Assembly: GCF_001570405.1 (NCBI RefSeq)
Contig: NZ_BBYM01000019.1
Span: forward strand, 126,323-190,322
DNA: 64,000 bases
Source of the DNA: Microtetraspora niveoalba
GTDB lineage: Bacteria > Actinomycetota > Actinomycetes > Streptosporangiales > Streptosporangiaceae
Direction of reading: 5' to 3'
Made by a program: the position numbers and the translations under genes. The notes beneath the pieces were generated by a model that did no database searches, was not told the DNA's origin, and saw only the letters and a list, made by a program, of their open reading frames with translations. How positions within the stretch are numbered: the stretch's first letter is position 1; each line of letters starts with the position of its first letter. Shown here in pieces: positions 46,055 to 54,543 of this stretch.

Positions 46055-46660
46055 ATGCCCCCTAATGATTCGCAAGAGCGTAAACCCCCCGGGGATGACG
46101 AGCGTCCAACTGACGTGACCACCGAGACCCTCGTGGCCGACAGGTCGTTGGGGGCGGTGCCCGTCGGATGGGACGCCGACATGGCCGTGACCGCGCTCTA
46201 CAGCGCGCACTATCGGTCACTTGTGCGTCTCGCCGTGTTGCTGGTCCGTGACGTGGCCAGCGCCGAGGAAGTCGTGCAGGACGCTTTCGTCGCCATCCAT
46301 GGGGCTTGGAGGCGCCTGCGGGACACCGACAAGGCACTCGCCTACCTGCGCCAATCGGTCGTCAACCGATCGCGCTCCGTGTTGCGTCATCGCGCCGTCG
46401 TGGAGAAGTACGCTCCGAAGGGGCTCCCGGACGCGCCGAGCGCCGAGAACGGCGCCATCGGCGAGCTGGAGCGTTCCGCGGTCATCGAGGCTCTGCGCCA
46501 CCTGCCGACCCGGCAGCGCGAGGCACTCGTCCTGCGCTACTACGGCGACCTGTCCGAGGCCGAGATCGCGCACGCGATGGGCATCAGCAAGGGCGCGGTG
46601 AAGAGTCACACGGCCCGCGGCATGGCCGCCCTACGGATGGCACTGGAGCAGTTCTCATGA
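46055..46660 (+). CDS. SigE-family ECF RNA polymerase sigma factor
   Basis: This 201-residue sigma factor has an N-terminal extension of about 50 residues, region 2 (SAHYRSLVRLAVLLVRDVASAEEVVQDAFVAIHGAW, near 51-86) and region 4 (LRHLPTRQREALVLRYYGDLSEAEIAHAMGISKGAVKSHTARGMAAL, near 148-194). These match the SigE subfamily common in Streptosporangiales and Streptomyces. The downstream gene overlaps by 4 nt and is its likely membrane partner. Start ATG 46055 has no strong ribosome binding site. Upstream, the inverted repeat CGACACT/AGTGTCG brackets the putative leader. Confidence 0.88.
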   Translation: MPPNDSQERKPPGDDERPTDVTTETLVADRSLGAVPVGWDADMAVTALYSAHYRSLVRLAVLLVRDVASAEEVVQDAFVAIHGAWRRLRDTDKALAYLRQSVVNRSRSVLRHRAVVEKYAPKGLPDAPSAENGAIGELERSAVIEALRHLPTRQREALVLRYYGDLSEAEIAHAMGISKGAVKSHTARGMAALRMALEQFS

Positions 46661-47352
46661 CCTTCCCCACCGACGACGAGTACGGCGAGTTCCTGCGCCG
46701 TGCCATGCGGGCGGAGGCGGACTCGGTCGTGCCTTCGCCCGAAGGGCTCGACATCATCCGGCACCGCATCGAGGAGAAGAACGCCCGCGGCCTGCGCGGC
46801 CTGTTCTGGTGGCGTGTCGGCGCCTCCGTGGCCGGGGCGGCGCTGGTGGCGGGCACCGTCGTGATGCTCGTCCCCGACCTGCGCACCCAGGTGATCCACA
46901 GCACGGTCTCCAACACGGGCGACGACTCCCGGCTCCCCCCGGACACCTCGTCGGTGAACCGCCCTCCGAACACGCACACCGGTCCGCCCGCCGTCACCGG
47001 CCCGCCGTCCCGGGGCGAGGCGTCGTCGGTGGAGACGCCGCGCAGCAGCCCGACCGTCGCCCAGCCGTCGCCGTCGCCCTCTCCGAGCGACCCGTGCGCG
47101 ACGCCGGAGACGCCGGCCCAGGTCGTCGAGCCGAGCGCCTCGGGCTCTCCCGCGTGCCCGACCACGACGACGCCGACGCCGCCGGTCGGCCCGTCCTCCG
47201 GTCCCACTCCGAGCCGTACGCCGACCGGGTGCTCGCGCGGTCAGTGCGAGACGCCGACGCCCCACCCGTCGACCACGCCGACGCCGGCGGCCAGCCCGTC
47301 GGCCAGCGACGTGGTCACTCCTGATCCCCCGGCCGAGTCGCCCTCGCCGTAG
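46657..47352 (+). CDS. Single-pass membrane protein, putative anti-sigma partner
   Basis: A 231-residue protein with a short cytoplasmic N-terminus (about 48 residues, DDEYGEFLRRAMRAEADSVVPSPEGLDII), a membrane helix (RVGASVAGAALVAGTVVMLVP, about 51-71) and a long extracellular Pro/Ser/Thr-rich tail with four Cys. Position and translational coupling to the sigma gene suggest that it restrains the sigma factor. However, the HxxxCxxC zinc anti-sigma motif is absent, so the mechanism would differ from RsrA-like proteins. The tail could reach into the cell wall as a sensor. It converges with rsmE (18-nt gap). Confidence 0.72.
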   Translation: MTFPTDDEYGEFLRRAMRAEADSVVPSPEGLDIIRHRIEEKNARGLRGLFWWRVGASVAGAALVAGTVVMLVPDLRTQVIHSTVSNTGDDSRLPPDTSSVNRPPNTHTGPPAVTGPPSRGEASSVETPRSSPTVAQPSPSPSPSDPCATPETPAQVVEPSASGSPACPTTTTPTPPVGPSSGPTPSRTPTGCSRGQCETPTPHPSTTPTPAASPSASDVVTPDPPAESPSP

Positions 47353-47370
47353 CGGCCGGGGCGCGGCCGG

Positions 47371-48114
47371 TCACCAGCGGCCGCAGCGCGACAGCAGCAC
47401 GGCCGCCGCGGCCACACCCGCCGTCGAGGTGCGCAGCACCGTCGGCCCCAGCAGGGCGGGTACGGCTCCCGCCGCCCGGAACGCGGCGATCTCCTCGTCC
47501 GTGATGCCGCCCTCGGGCCCCACGACCACGACGACGTCTCCGTCGCCGGGCAGGGGGATGCCGCTCAGCGGCCGGGCGGCCTCCTCGTGGAGCACGACCC
47601 CGAGCGCGGCTCCGGCGAGCAGCTCGGCGGCCCGGGCGGTGGTCACCTGCTCGGTCACCTCGGGGAGGTGGAAGCGGCGGGCCTGCTTGCCCGCCTCGCG
47701 AGCGGTGCTCCGCCAGCGAGCGAGCGCCTTGCCGGCCCGGTCGCCCTTCCACTGTGTGACGCAGCGGGACGCCGCCCACGGGACGATCACGTCCACGCCG
47801 GCCTCGGTCATCATCTCGACCGCGAGCTCTCCCCTGTCGCCCTTGGGCAGCCCCTGGACCACGATCAGGCGCGGGCGGGCCGCCTCCACGTCGTACCGCC
47901 GGAGCACCTCGGCGGTGAGCGTGTCCTTGGCGACGTCGCGGACCACGCACTCGGCGACCCGGCCGGCGCCGTCCGTCAGGTCGAGCCGCTCTCCGGGGCG
48001 GAGCCTGCGGACGGCGGCGGCGTGCCGGCCCTCGGGGCCGTCGAGCAGGATGCGGTCGCCCTGACCGCCGGACGACGCGCCGGACAGGTCGGCGAGGAAC
48101 ACGGGAACGCTCAT
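47371..48114 (-). CDS. rsmE: 16S rRNA (uracil1498-N3)-methyltransferase
   Basis: This 247-residue SPOUT-class methyltransferase modifies U1498 of 16S rRNA with S-adenosylmethionine. It shows an N-terminal PUA-like domain (HAAAVRRLRPGERLDLTDG) and the SPOUT knot with LPKGDRGELAVEMMTEAGVD (near 90), VVVVVGPEGGITDEEI (near 195) and LGPTVLRTSTAGVAA (near 222). The start is ATG 48114, 27 nt after dnaJ2. It forms part of hrcA-dnaJ2-rsmE. Confidence 0.94.
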   Translation of the reverse strand: MSVPVFLADLSGASSGGQGDRILLDGPEGRHAAAVRRLRPGERLDLTDGAGRVAECVVRDVAKDTLTAEVLRRYDVEAARPRLIVVQGLPKGDRGELAVEMMTEAGVDVIVPWAASRCVTQWKGDRAGKALARWRSTAREAGKQARRFHLPEVTEQVTTARAAELLAGAALGVVLHEEAARPLSGIPLPGDGDVVVVVGPEGGITDEEIAAFRAAGAVPALLGPTVLRTSTAGVAAAAVLLSRCGRW

Positions 48115-48141
48115 GACGTCACCAGTCGCGCGGGCACGGCG

Positions 48142-49275
48142 TCAGCGGCCGTTGAACGCGTCTCTCAGGCGCGAGAAGAACCCCTGCTGCCCGGGGGAGA
48201 ACTTCCCGGGCGGCCGCTCCTCGCCGCGCAGCTTGGCCAGCTCGCGCAGGAGCTCCTCCTGCTGCGCGTCGAGCTTGGCGGGCGTCTCGACGTTCACGTG
48301 GATGAGCAGGTCGCCCCTGCCGGTCTCGTTGAGCCGCTGGACGCCCCTGCCGTACAGAGGGATGACCTGGCCGGCCTGGGTGGCGGGGCGCACGTCGATC
48401 TCCTCCGCGCCGTCCAGGGTCTCGATCGTGAGGATGGTGCCCAGCGCCGCCGCGGTCATCGGGATCTGGACCGTGCAGTGCAGGTCGTCGCCGCGCCGCT
48501 CGAAGATCGGGTGCGGACGCTCGGCGATCTCCAGGAAGAGGTCTCCGGGCGGGCCACCGCCGGGGCCGACCTCGCCCTCGCCGGCGAGCTGGATGTGCGT
48601 GCCGTCCTCGACGCCCGCCGGGATGCGGACCTTGATCGTACGGCGGGTGCGGACCCGGCCCTCGCCCGAGCACTCCAGACAGGGGTTGCGGATGACGCTG
48701 CCGTAGCCGCCGCACTGGGGGCACGGCCGCGAGGTCATCACCTGGCCGAGGAACGAGCGGGTGACCTGCGAGACCTCTCCCCGGCCGTGGCACATGTCGC
48801 AGGTGTCGGGGTGGGTGCCCGCGGCGGCGCCGGAGCCCTGGCACACGTCGCACAACACCGCGGTGTCGACCACGATCTCGCGGGTGGTGCCGAACGCGGT
48901 CTCCGCCAGGTCGAGCTCGACCCGGATCGTCGCGTTGCGGCCGCGCCTGGCCCGGGAACGCGGCCCGCGGGCGCCTCCGGCGCTGCCGAAGAAGGCGTCC
49001 ATGATGTCGCTGAACGGGAACCCGGCGCCGAACCCGCCGGCCCCGGCACCCGCTCCGGAGCTGAACGGATCGGCTCCGAGGTCGTACATCTGGCGCTTGT
49101 TGGTGTCGGACAGGACCTCGTAGGCCTGTGTGATGTCCTTGAACCGCTCCTGCGTCTCCGGGTCAGGATTGACGTCCGGGTGCAGCTCACGGGCAAGGCG
49201 GCGATAGGCCTTCTTGATCTCTTCCTGGCTGGCGTCCCGCCGGACCCCGAGGGTCGCGTAATAGTCCTTGGCCAC
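48142..49275 (-). CDS. dnaJ: Chaperone protein DnaJ (DnaJ2)
   Basis: A 377-residue type I DnaJ that delivers clients to DnaK and stimulates its ATPase. It has a J domain (1-70, HPD motif in [11 protein letters not shown]), a Gly/Phe-rich linker (75-95), a zinc domain with four CxxCxGxG repeats ([32 protein letters not shown], near 140-210) and the C-terminal substrate domains. Its location right behind hrcA, with no gap, marks it as DnaJ2, the heat-inducible copy under HrcA/CIRCE control, rather than the dnaK-operon copy. Start GTG 49275. Confidence 0.95.
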   Translation of the reverse strand: MAKDYYATLGVRRDASQEEIKKAYRRLARELHPDVNPDPETQERFKDITQAYEVLSDTNKRQMYDLGADPFSSGAGAGAGGFGAGFPFSDIMDAFFGSAGGARGPRSRARRGRNATIRVELDLAETAFGTTREIVVDTAVLCDVCQGSGAAAGTHPDTCDMCHGRGEVSQVTRSFLGQVMTSRPCPQCGGYGSVIRNPCLECSGEGRVRTRRTIKVRIPAGVEDGTHIQLAGEGEVGPGGGPPGDLFLEIAERPHPIFERRGDDLHCTVQIPMTAAALGTILTIETLDGAEEIDVRPATQAGQVIPLYGRGVQRLNETGRGDLLIHVNVETPAKLDAQQEELLRELAKLRGEERPPGKFSPGQQGFFSRLRDAFNGR

Positions 49276-50289
49276 TTACGACCCCGCCAGGATCTGCCCG
49301 ACGTAGCGCGCCACCGCGCGCACCGCACCCATCGTCACCGGATAGTCCATTCGCGTCGGGCCCAGCACTCCGAGCCGGGCCAGTTCCTTGTCGCCCGCAC
49401 CGTATCCCGCGGCCACGATCGAGGTGCCGCGAAGTCCGGTGTACGGGTTCTCGGAGCCGATCCTGACGGTCAGCCCCGGCAGGTCGCCGGTCTCGCCGAG
49501 CAGCCGCATCAGCACGACCTGCTCCTCCAGCGCCTCCAGCACCGCGCGCAGGCCCACGCTGAAGTCGGCGGCCGCGAGGTTGGCGGCACCGGCGAAAACG
49601 ATCTTTTCTTCGTGCCGCTCGACCAGGGTCTCCAGCAGCACCGACAGGATGGTCGCCGCCACCGGCCGATCCTCGATCGGCAGCCTGTCGGGAAGCTCCG
49701 CCACCGTCTCCGGCACGTCGGACAGGCCGCAGCCGTCCAGGCAGGAGTTCAGCACGGCGCGCAGGTGGGCGATGCGGTCGTCCGCCACCGGATCGGGCAG
49801 CTCGATCACCCGCTGCTCGACCCGGCCGGTGTTCGTGATCAGCACCAGCATGACCCGCCGCTCCGCCACCGGCACGATCTCCACGTGCCGGACCGTCGAG
49901 CGGGTCAGCGAGGGGTACTGCACGACGGCGACCTGCCGCGTGAGCTGGGCGAGCAGCCGGACGGTCCGCATGACGATCTCGTCCAGGTCCACGGCGCCGG
50001 CGAGGAAGGTCTCGATCGCCCGGCGTTCCGCCGCGGACAGGGGCTTGATGTGCGAGAGGCGGTCGACGAACAGGCGGTACCCCTTGTCCGTCGGCACCCG
50101 TCCCGCGCTGGTGTGCGGCTGGTGGATGTATCCCTGCTCCTCCAGCGCCGCCATGTCGTTGCGGATCGTGGCCGGCGAGACGCCGAGGTTGTGCTTGTCG
50201 GCGAGAGCCTTGGACCCGACCGGCTCATTGGTGGACACGTAGTCCTCGACGATGGCGCGGAGCACGGCCAGCTTGCGTTCGTCGAGCAA
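49276..50289 (-). CDS. hrcA: Heat-inducible transcription repressor HrcA
   Basis: This 337-residue repressor binds CIRCE and blocks heat-shock genes until misfolded protein rises. It has an N-terminal winged helix ([28 protein letters not shown], then [19 protein letters not shown]), a GAF-like core and an inserted dimerisation domain. Start choice: the TTG at 50289 is the first plausible start, with GGGAGG about 8 nt upstream, and gives the family N-terminus MLDERKL; no ATG or GTG fits. A CIRCE element lies 36 nt upstream, indicating autoregulation together with dnaJ2. Confidence 0.94.
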   Translation of the reverse strand: MLDERKLAVLRAIVEDYVSTNEPVGSKALADKHNLGVSPATIRNDMAALEEQGYIHQPHTSAGRVPTDKGYRLFVDRLSHIKPLSAAERRAIETFLAGAVDLDEIVMRTVRLLAQLTRQVAVVQYPSLTRSTVRHVEIVPVAERRVMLVLITNTGRVEQRVIELPDPVADDRIAHLRAVLNSCLDGCGLSDVPETVAELPDRLPIEDRPVAATILSVLLETLVERHEEKIVFAGAANLAAADFSVGLRAVLEALEEQVVLMRLLGETGDLPGLTVRIGSENPYTGLRGTSIVAAGYGAGDKELARLGVLGPTRMDYPVTMGAVRAVARYVGQILAGS

Positions 50290-50324
50290 AGTGTCACCTC
50301 CCTGTGCATCGGGAAACACGCTAT

Positions 50325-50351
50325 CTGGCACTCCGTGTTCCCGAGTGCCAA
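50325..50351 (-). promoter_or_regulatory. CIRCE operator of hrcA-dnaJ2
   Basis: CTGGCACTC-N9-GAGTGCCAA is an 8-bp perfect inverted repeat (TGGCACTC/GAGTGCCA) with the standard 9-nt spacer, close to the consensus TTAGCACTC-N9-GAGTGCTAA. On the minus strand TTGGCA overlaps its distal arm as a candidate -35. Confidence 0.92.
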
Positions 50352-50450
50352 GTGTACGGCTACCGCCCACAGGGTGCGATAACACCAATCGGGCCGAGTA
50401 GACAAGCCGGTCGCAAACGGTTCACAAGTCGTGCTCCCTAGGGTCCGGTC

Positions 50451-51140
50451 ATGACCGAGAACCAGAACTCCCTCCCTGGTGACGCCCGGGCCCCGTCACC
50501 GGCGTACGCCCAGGCCGGGCCGTACGCGCAGGGGCCGGGGCACGCGCAGGGCACACCGTACCCTCCGGGCGGGTACGGCATGCCGCCGTCACCGGCGCCG
50601 GGCCCGGTGCGGCCGAGGATCCTGTGGATCGTCCTCGCCTGGCTGCTCTTCGTCGTGCTGATCGTCGTGGGTGTCGCCGGGTTCGCCGGCGGGTTGACCT
50701 CGACCATCAAGGACGCCGCCGCGATCACGACGTTCACGGGCGGCGAATCCGTGAGCGTGCGGCTCGATCCGAAGGACAAGCCCGCGATCTACGCCTCGTC
50801 CGAGCAGCCGACCGACGTGAGCTGCCAGGTCGAGGGGGCGCCGGGCATGGACATCCGGCTCACCCGGCCGACCACCTCGCAGACCATCACGTTCGGCGAC
50901 GTCACCTGGGAGATGGTCTTCCAGATCGGCGCCCCCACCGCGGACACGTACCAGGTCTCGTGCGAGGGCGGGGACGTCAGGTTCGGCGTCGGCAAGGAGA
51001 TCCTGGGCAACGCGGGCAAGGTGATCGGCGGCGCGGTCGGGATGATCGTCCTTCCGCTCGTGGGCTTCCTGATCGCCGTCGTCGTCACGATCGTCGTGCT
51101 GGTACGGCGCTCCGGCTTCCGTAGAAGGGCGATGCGCTGA
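50451..51140 (+). CDS. Membrane protein with Pro/Gly-rich N-terminus
   Basis: A 229-residue protein: a cytoplasmic Pro/Gly/Tyr-rich lead (about 1-50, YAQAGPYAQGPGHAQ), a first membrane helix (ILWIVLAWLLFVVLIVVGVAG, about 57-78), an outside beta-rich domain with two Cys (DVSCQVEGAPGMD, YQVSCEGGDV) and a second helix near 195-220 (IVLPLVGFLIAVVVTIVVLV). I do not recognise a characterised family. TAGGGT 6 nt before the ATG suggests a leaderless transcript. It is divergent from hrcA. Confidence 0.75.
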   Translation: MTENQNSLPGDARAPSPAYAQAGPYAQGPGHAQGTPYPPGGYGMPPSPAPGPVRPRILWIVLAWLLFVVLIVVGVAGFAGGLTSTIKDAAAITTFTGGESVSVRLDPKDKPAIYASSEQPTDVSCQVEGAPGMDIRLTRPTTSQTITFGDVTWEMVFQIGAPTADTYQVSCEGGDVRFGVGKEILGNAGKVIGGAVGMIVLPLVGFLIAVVVTIVVLVRRSGFRRRAMR

Positions 51141-51212
51141 CCATCGGCGGACGGCGGCGACGCCCCGGCGGACTCCGGCCCGCGGATGCCCGATTTTGCT
51201 AGCGTTCCCGGC

Positions 51213-52028
51213 ATGTATGGGCAGGACGTGCTTTCCGGGGACTGGCGGCGGCCCGGGCGAGGGAAGATCCCCGAGGTGCCCGCCGAACGGGATCTCGTGG
51301 TGGAGGACGCCGAAGGACGCTTCTGCGGCGCCGTGGTGGCCTGTGACAAGGAGGCCGTCACCCTGGAGGACCGGTTCGGCAGGCGGCGGGTCTTCCCGCT
51401 CGCGCCCGCCGGGTTCCTCCTGGAGGGCAGGCCGGTGACCCTCGTGCGGCCGTCCGAGGACGCGGGCGGGCCGCGGCGCAGCGCCTCCGGGTCGATCGCG
51501 GTCGAGGGCCTGCGCGCCCGCGTGGCCAGGGAGAGCCGCATCTACGTGGAGGGCGTCCACGACGCCTCCCTCGTGGAGAAGATCTGGGGACACGACCTGC
51601 GGGTCGAGGGAGTGGTCGTCGAGTTCCTCGAAGGCGTCGACGACCTGCCCGCGATCGTGGAGGAGTTCGCCCCCGGCCCCGGGCGGCGGCTCGGCGTGCT
51701 GGTCGACCACCTCGTCCCCGGGTCCAAGGAGAGCCGCATCGCCTCCCAGGTGTCCGGTTCGGACGTGCTGATCGTGGGCCACCCGTACGTGGACATCTGG
51801 CAGGCGGTCAAACCGTCCGTCCTCGGCATACCGTCGTGGCCCGCGGTGCCGCGCGGCGTCCCGTGGAAGGAGGGGGTGATCGCGGCGCTCGGCTGGCGGA
51901 TGGACCCCTCCGAGGCCTGGCGGCACATCCTGGGCCGCGTGACGGCGTACACGGACCTGGAGCCGGAGCTTCTCGGCCGGGTCGAGGAGCTGATCGACTT
52001 CGTCACGGAGCCCTGCGAGGACGGCTGA
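51213..52028 (+). CDS. DUF3097 family protein
   Basis: A 271-residue conserved actinobacterial protein: an N-terminal DWRRPGRGKIPEVPAERDLVVE, a small beta barrel (about 25-80), then VARESRIYVEGVHDASLVEKIWGHDLRVEGVVVE (near 108), LGVLVDHLVPGSKESRIA and VLIVGHPYVDIWQAVKP. This looks like a TOPRIM-like region with acidic residues (VEGVHD and VDHLVPGSKE), which hints at nucleic-acid processing; that is inference. The function is unknown. ATG 51213 has TAGCGT 7 nt upstream. Synteny between hrcA and hemW is typical. Confidence 0.85.
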   Translation: MYGQDVLSGDWRRPGRGKIPEVPAERDLVVEDAEGRFCGAVVACDKEAVTLEDRFGRRRVFPLAPAGFLLEGRPVTLVRPSEDAGGPRRSASGSIAVEGLRARVARESRIYVEGVHDASLVEKIWGHDLRVEGVVVEFLEGVDDLPAIVEEFAPGPGRRLGVLVDHLVPGSKESRIASQVSGSDVLIVGHPYVDIWQAVKPSVLGIPSWPAVPRGVPWKEGVIAALGWRMDPSEAWRHILGRVTAYTDLEPELLGRVEELIDFVTEPCEDG

Positions 52029-52138
52029 CCGGCCCCGGGGAGAACCGGCGCGGCCGTCATGCGGGACATGAAACATGATCCACCCGGCCGCGTCCGCGGC
52101 CGTTATCTTGAGTCAAGACGACGTAAAGGAGAGGTCGC

Positions 52139-52879
52139 ATGGCTGGCGATCCACGGGGACCGTACGAAGGCGACGCCGGGTACGGAACACCCGGTCAGGG
52201 GGATCCGGGCTACGGCGGACACGGGTACGCGGGGCCGGGCCACGGGGCCCCGGGCCACGGCTCACAGGGGTACGGGTCACAGGGCTACGGGTCACAGGGC
52301 TACGGCTCACAGGGGCACGGGTCACAGGGGTACGGCACCTCGGGGCACAGCGCCCCCGGCTATGGGACACCGGGCTACGGCACCCCCGGCTACGGACCGG
52401 ATCAGGGCGCGCCCGGCTACGGGCAGCCGGGGTATGCCCAGGGCTACGGCGCCGGTGGTCACGGCACTCCCGGCTACGGCCTGGCGGCGCCGCACGTGCC
52501 GGGGCAGTACGGCCCCCGGCCCGGCACCGACGACACCAACATGGCGATGCTCTCCCACCTGTCCGGCCTGGCGAACCTCATCGCCTGGCCGCTCGGCTCG
52601 GTCGGCTCGCTCGTGATCTACATGACGCGCAAGGACCGCTCGCCGTACGTGCGGGACCAGGCGGCGGAGGCGCTGAACTTCTGGATCACCAACACGATCG
52701 CCTTCATCACGGTGATCGTGCTTTCGACCATCCTGTCCTTCGTCCTGGTCGGGATCATCGGGTTCCTGCTGCTGCCGGTCATCTGGCTGTACACGCTCGT
52801 GGTGGGGATCATGGGCACGATGGCCGCCAACCGCGGGGAGAGCTACCGCTATCCGATGACCATCCGGATGATCACCTGA
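52139..52879 (+). CDS. DUF4870 membrane protein with Gly-Tyr repeat N-terminus
   Basis: A 246-residue protein. The first 125 residues are a low-complexity Gly/Tyr/Gln/Pro/His region, including five tandem [10 protein letters not shown] units (residues 41-65). The C-terminal half is a DUF4870 (Tic20-like) membrane domain: [41 protein letters not shown], then two or three hydrophobic helices. The repeat region should be disordered and could mediate self-association. The function is unknown. ATG 52139 has AAAGGAG 8 nt upstream. It converges with hemW. Confidence 0.83.
   Translation: MAGDPRGPYEGDAGYGTPGQGDPGYGGHGYAGPGHGAPGHGSQGYGSQGYGSQGYGSQGHGSQGYGTSGHSAPGYGTPGYGTPGYGPDQGAPGYGQPGYAQGYGAGGHGTPGYGLAAPHVPGQYGPRPGTDDTNMAMLSHLSGLANLIAWPLGSVGSLVIYMTRKDRSPYVRDQAAEALNFWITNTIAFITVIVLSTILSFVLVGIIGFLLLPVIWLYTLVVGIMGTMAANRGESYRYPMTIRMIT
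52259..52333 (+). repeat. 15-bp coding tandem repeat, five copies
   Basis: The unit GGGTCACAGGGCTAC (variants GGCTCACAGGGGTAC and GGGTCACAGGGGCAC) repeats five times in frame and encodes [10 protein letters not shown]. Copy number could vary by slippage without breaking the frame. Confidence 0.85.
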
Positions 52880-52945
52880 TCACCGCCCCCTGGTGACCGG
52901 CTCCCGCCCGATCAGGCGTCACCGCCCTCGGGCCGGGTCGCGTGG

Positions 52946-54163
52946 TCAGGCCAGGTCGCGGATCAGGGCGTCCGCGAGGAGCCGGCCGCGCAGCGTCAGC
53001 ACGGCGCGGCCGCTCTTGAACGGCTCGACCTCCAGCAGCCCGTCGGCCAGCGCCTTGGCGCAGGCCGGACGCGCGGACGGCCGCACGTCGGCGAGCGGGA
53101 ACCCGGTCGCGAGCCGGAGCTCCAGCATCAGGCGCTCGACCGCCCGGTCGTCCGCCGTCAGCACCTCGCGCGCGTGGCCGGGCGACTCGCCCGACGCGAG
53201 ACGCGCGGCGTACGGCGCCGGGTGCTTGACGTTCCACCAGCGTGTGCCGCCGACGTGGCTGTGCGCGCCCGGACCGACCCCCCACCAGTCGCCGCCGGTC
53301 CAGTAGAGGAGGTTGTGGCGGCACCGCGCCTCGTCGGAGACCGCCCAGTTGGAGACCTCGTACCAGCGGAACCCGGCGGAGGCGAGCATCTCCTCCGCGA
53401 TGAGGTAGCGGTCGGCGGCCACGTCGTCGTCCGGCATCGGCAGCTCGCCGCGCCGGATCCTGGCCGCCAGGCGGGTGCCCTCCTCGACGATCAGCGAGTA
53501 CGCCGAGACGTGGTCGGGACCGGCGGCCAGCGCGGCGTCGAGCGATGCCCTCCAGTCGTCGTCGGTCTCACCCGGCGTCGAATAGATCAGGTCCAGGTTG
53601 ACGTGGTCGAACCCGGCCTTCCTGGCCTCCTGTACGGCCGTGCCGGCCCGGCCCGGGGTGTGACGGCGGTCGAGCACGGTGAGGACGTGCTCGCTGGCGC
53701 TCTGCATGCCGAAACTCACCCGGGTGAACCCGCCGTCGCGCAGGACCTCCAGGGAGTGCTGGGTGACGGACTCGGGATTGGCCTCCGTGGTGACCTCGGC
53801 TCCGGGCGCCAGTCCGAACTCCTCGTCCACGGCGCCGAGGATGCGGACCAGGTCCTCGGGCGGGAGCAGGGTCGGCGTCCCCCCGCCGAAGAACACGGTC
53901 TCCACGGGCGGCGCGGCGTCGCCGAGGACGCGCCGGGCGAGCCGCACCTCCTCGATCGCCGTCGAGGCGTAGTCCCGCTGGGAGGCACCCGGCCCGAGCT
54001 CGGCCGCCGTGTACGTGTTGAAGTCGCAGTATCCGCACCGGGTGAGGCAGAACGGCACATGTACGTAGAAGCCGAACGGGCGGGAGCCGAGGCCGTCGAG
54101 AGCGCTGGGGGGCAACTCGCCGGACGCGGGAACCGGGTCGCCGTCGGGAAGAACGGAAGGCAC
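52946..54163 (-). CDS. hemW: Radical SAM heme chaperone HemW
   Basis: This 405-residue protein is a radical SAM relative of coproporphyrinogen dehydrogenase. The cluster motif is FCLTRCGYCDF, the HemW-type CxxxCxxC, near residue 38; GGGTPT is near 93 and ANPES near 127, with a C-terminal HemN-like domain (from about 325). The fourth Cys of HemN is absent, as expected for HemW, which inserts heme rather than oxidising porphyrin. The GTG start at 54163 follows GGAGG closely; alternatives in the N-terminal extension are possible. Tandem 79/80-bp repeats lie directly upstream. Confidence 0.9.
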   Translation of the reverse strand: MPSVLPDGDPVPASGELPPSALDGLGSRPFGFYVHVPFCLTRCGYCDFNTYTAAELGPGASQRDYASTAIEEVRLARRVLGDAAPPVETVFFGGGTPTLLPPEDLVRILGAVDEEFGLAPGAEVTTEANPESVTQHSLEVLRDGGFTRVSFGMQSASEHVLTVLDRRHTPGRAGTAVQEARKAGFDHVNLDLIYSTPGETDDDWRASLDAALAAGPDHVSAYSLIVEEGTRLAARIRRGELPMPDDDVAADRYLIAEEMLASAGFRWYEVSNWAVSDEARCRHNLLYWTGGDWWGVGPGAHSHVGGTRWWNVKHPAPYAARLASGESPGHAREVLTADDRAVERLMLELRLATGFPLADVRPSARPACAKALADGLLEVEPFKSGRAVLTLRGRLLADALIRDLA

Positions 54164-54187
54164 CCCTCCAGTCTGCCGGTACCCGCC

Positions 54188-54375
54188 CGGTGCCCTTGAC
54201 CGTCCTCCACAACCACCGCCTCCCGGCCCGGTTCCTGTCCCGCATGAACCGGGCCCGGCCGTCGAGCGGTGCCCTTGACCGCCCTCCACAACCACCGCCT
54301 CCCGGCCCGGCTCCCGCTGCCGCATGAACCGGGCCCGGCCGTCGTGCGGTGCCCTTGACCGCCCTCCACAACCGA
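54188..54375. repeat. Tandem 79/80-bp repeats upstream of hemW
   Basis: Units begin CGGTGCCCTTGACCG at 54188, 54267 and 54347 and contain CCTCCACAACC and GCATGAACCGGGCCCGG; the third breaks off near 54375. The units are nearly identical. They lie between hemW and the divergent chitinase gene and probably multiply a hemW promoter segment. Confidence 0.85.
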
Positions 54376-54512
54376 GGCCGCTCGGGGTCGTCCGCTTCGG
54401 GGCCCAGGTTCGGGCCGCGTACCGGCCGGGCCACGAGGGGCGAGGAGCGCGGATCCGGGCGGGTTCCGAGCATTGACCGCCGCGTTCCCCGGAGCTACGA
54501 TCCAGCAAACTT

Positions 54513-54529
54513 TAAGGAAACTTTCCTAA
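54513..54529 (+). promoter_or_regulatory. Palindromic operator before the chitinase gene
   Basis: TAAGGAAACTTTCCTAA contains the perfect core AGGAAA-C-TTTCCT (54515-54527). It lies 15 nt before the GTG, in an A/T-rich patch. Position and symmetry suggest a carbohydrate-responsive repressor site. Confidence 0.6.
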
Positions 54530-54543
54530 GAGTAGGGGATAGC

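Noticed and set aside
52259-52333. Possible short-repeat array or CRISPR
   Set aside because: The 15-bp units are in frame inside the DUF4870 gene and encode a Gly-Ser-Gln-Gly-Tyr repeat.
54188-54375. Possible CRISPR array
   Set aside because: The repeats are contiguous 79/80-bp units with no unique spacers and no cas genes nearby.
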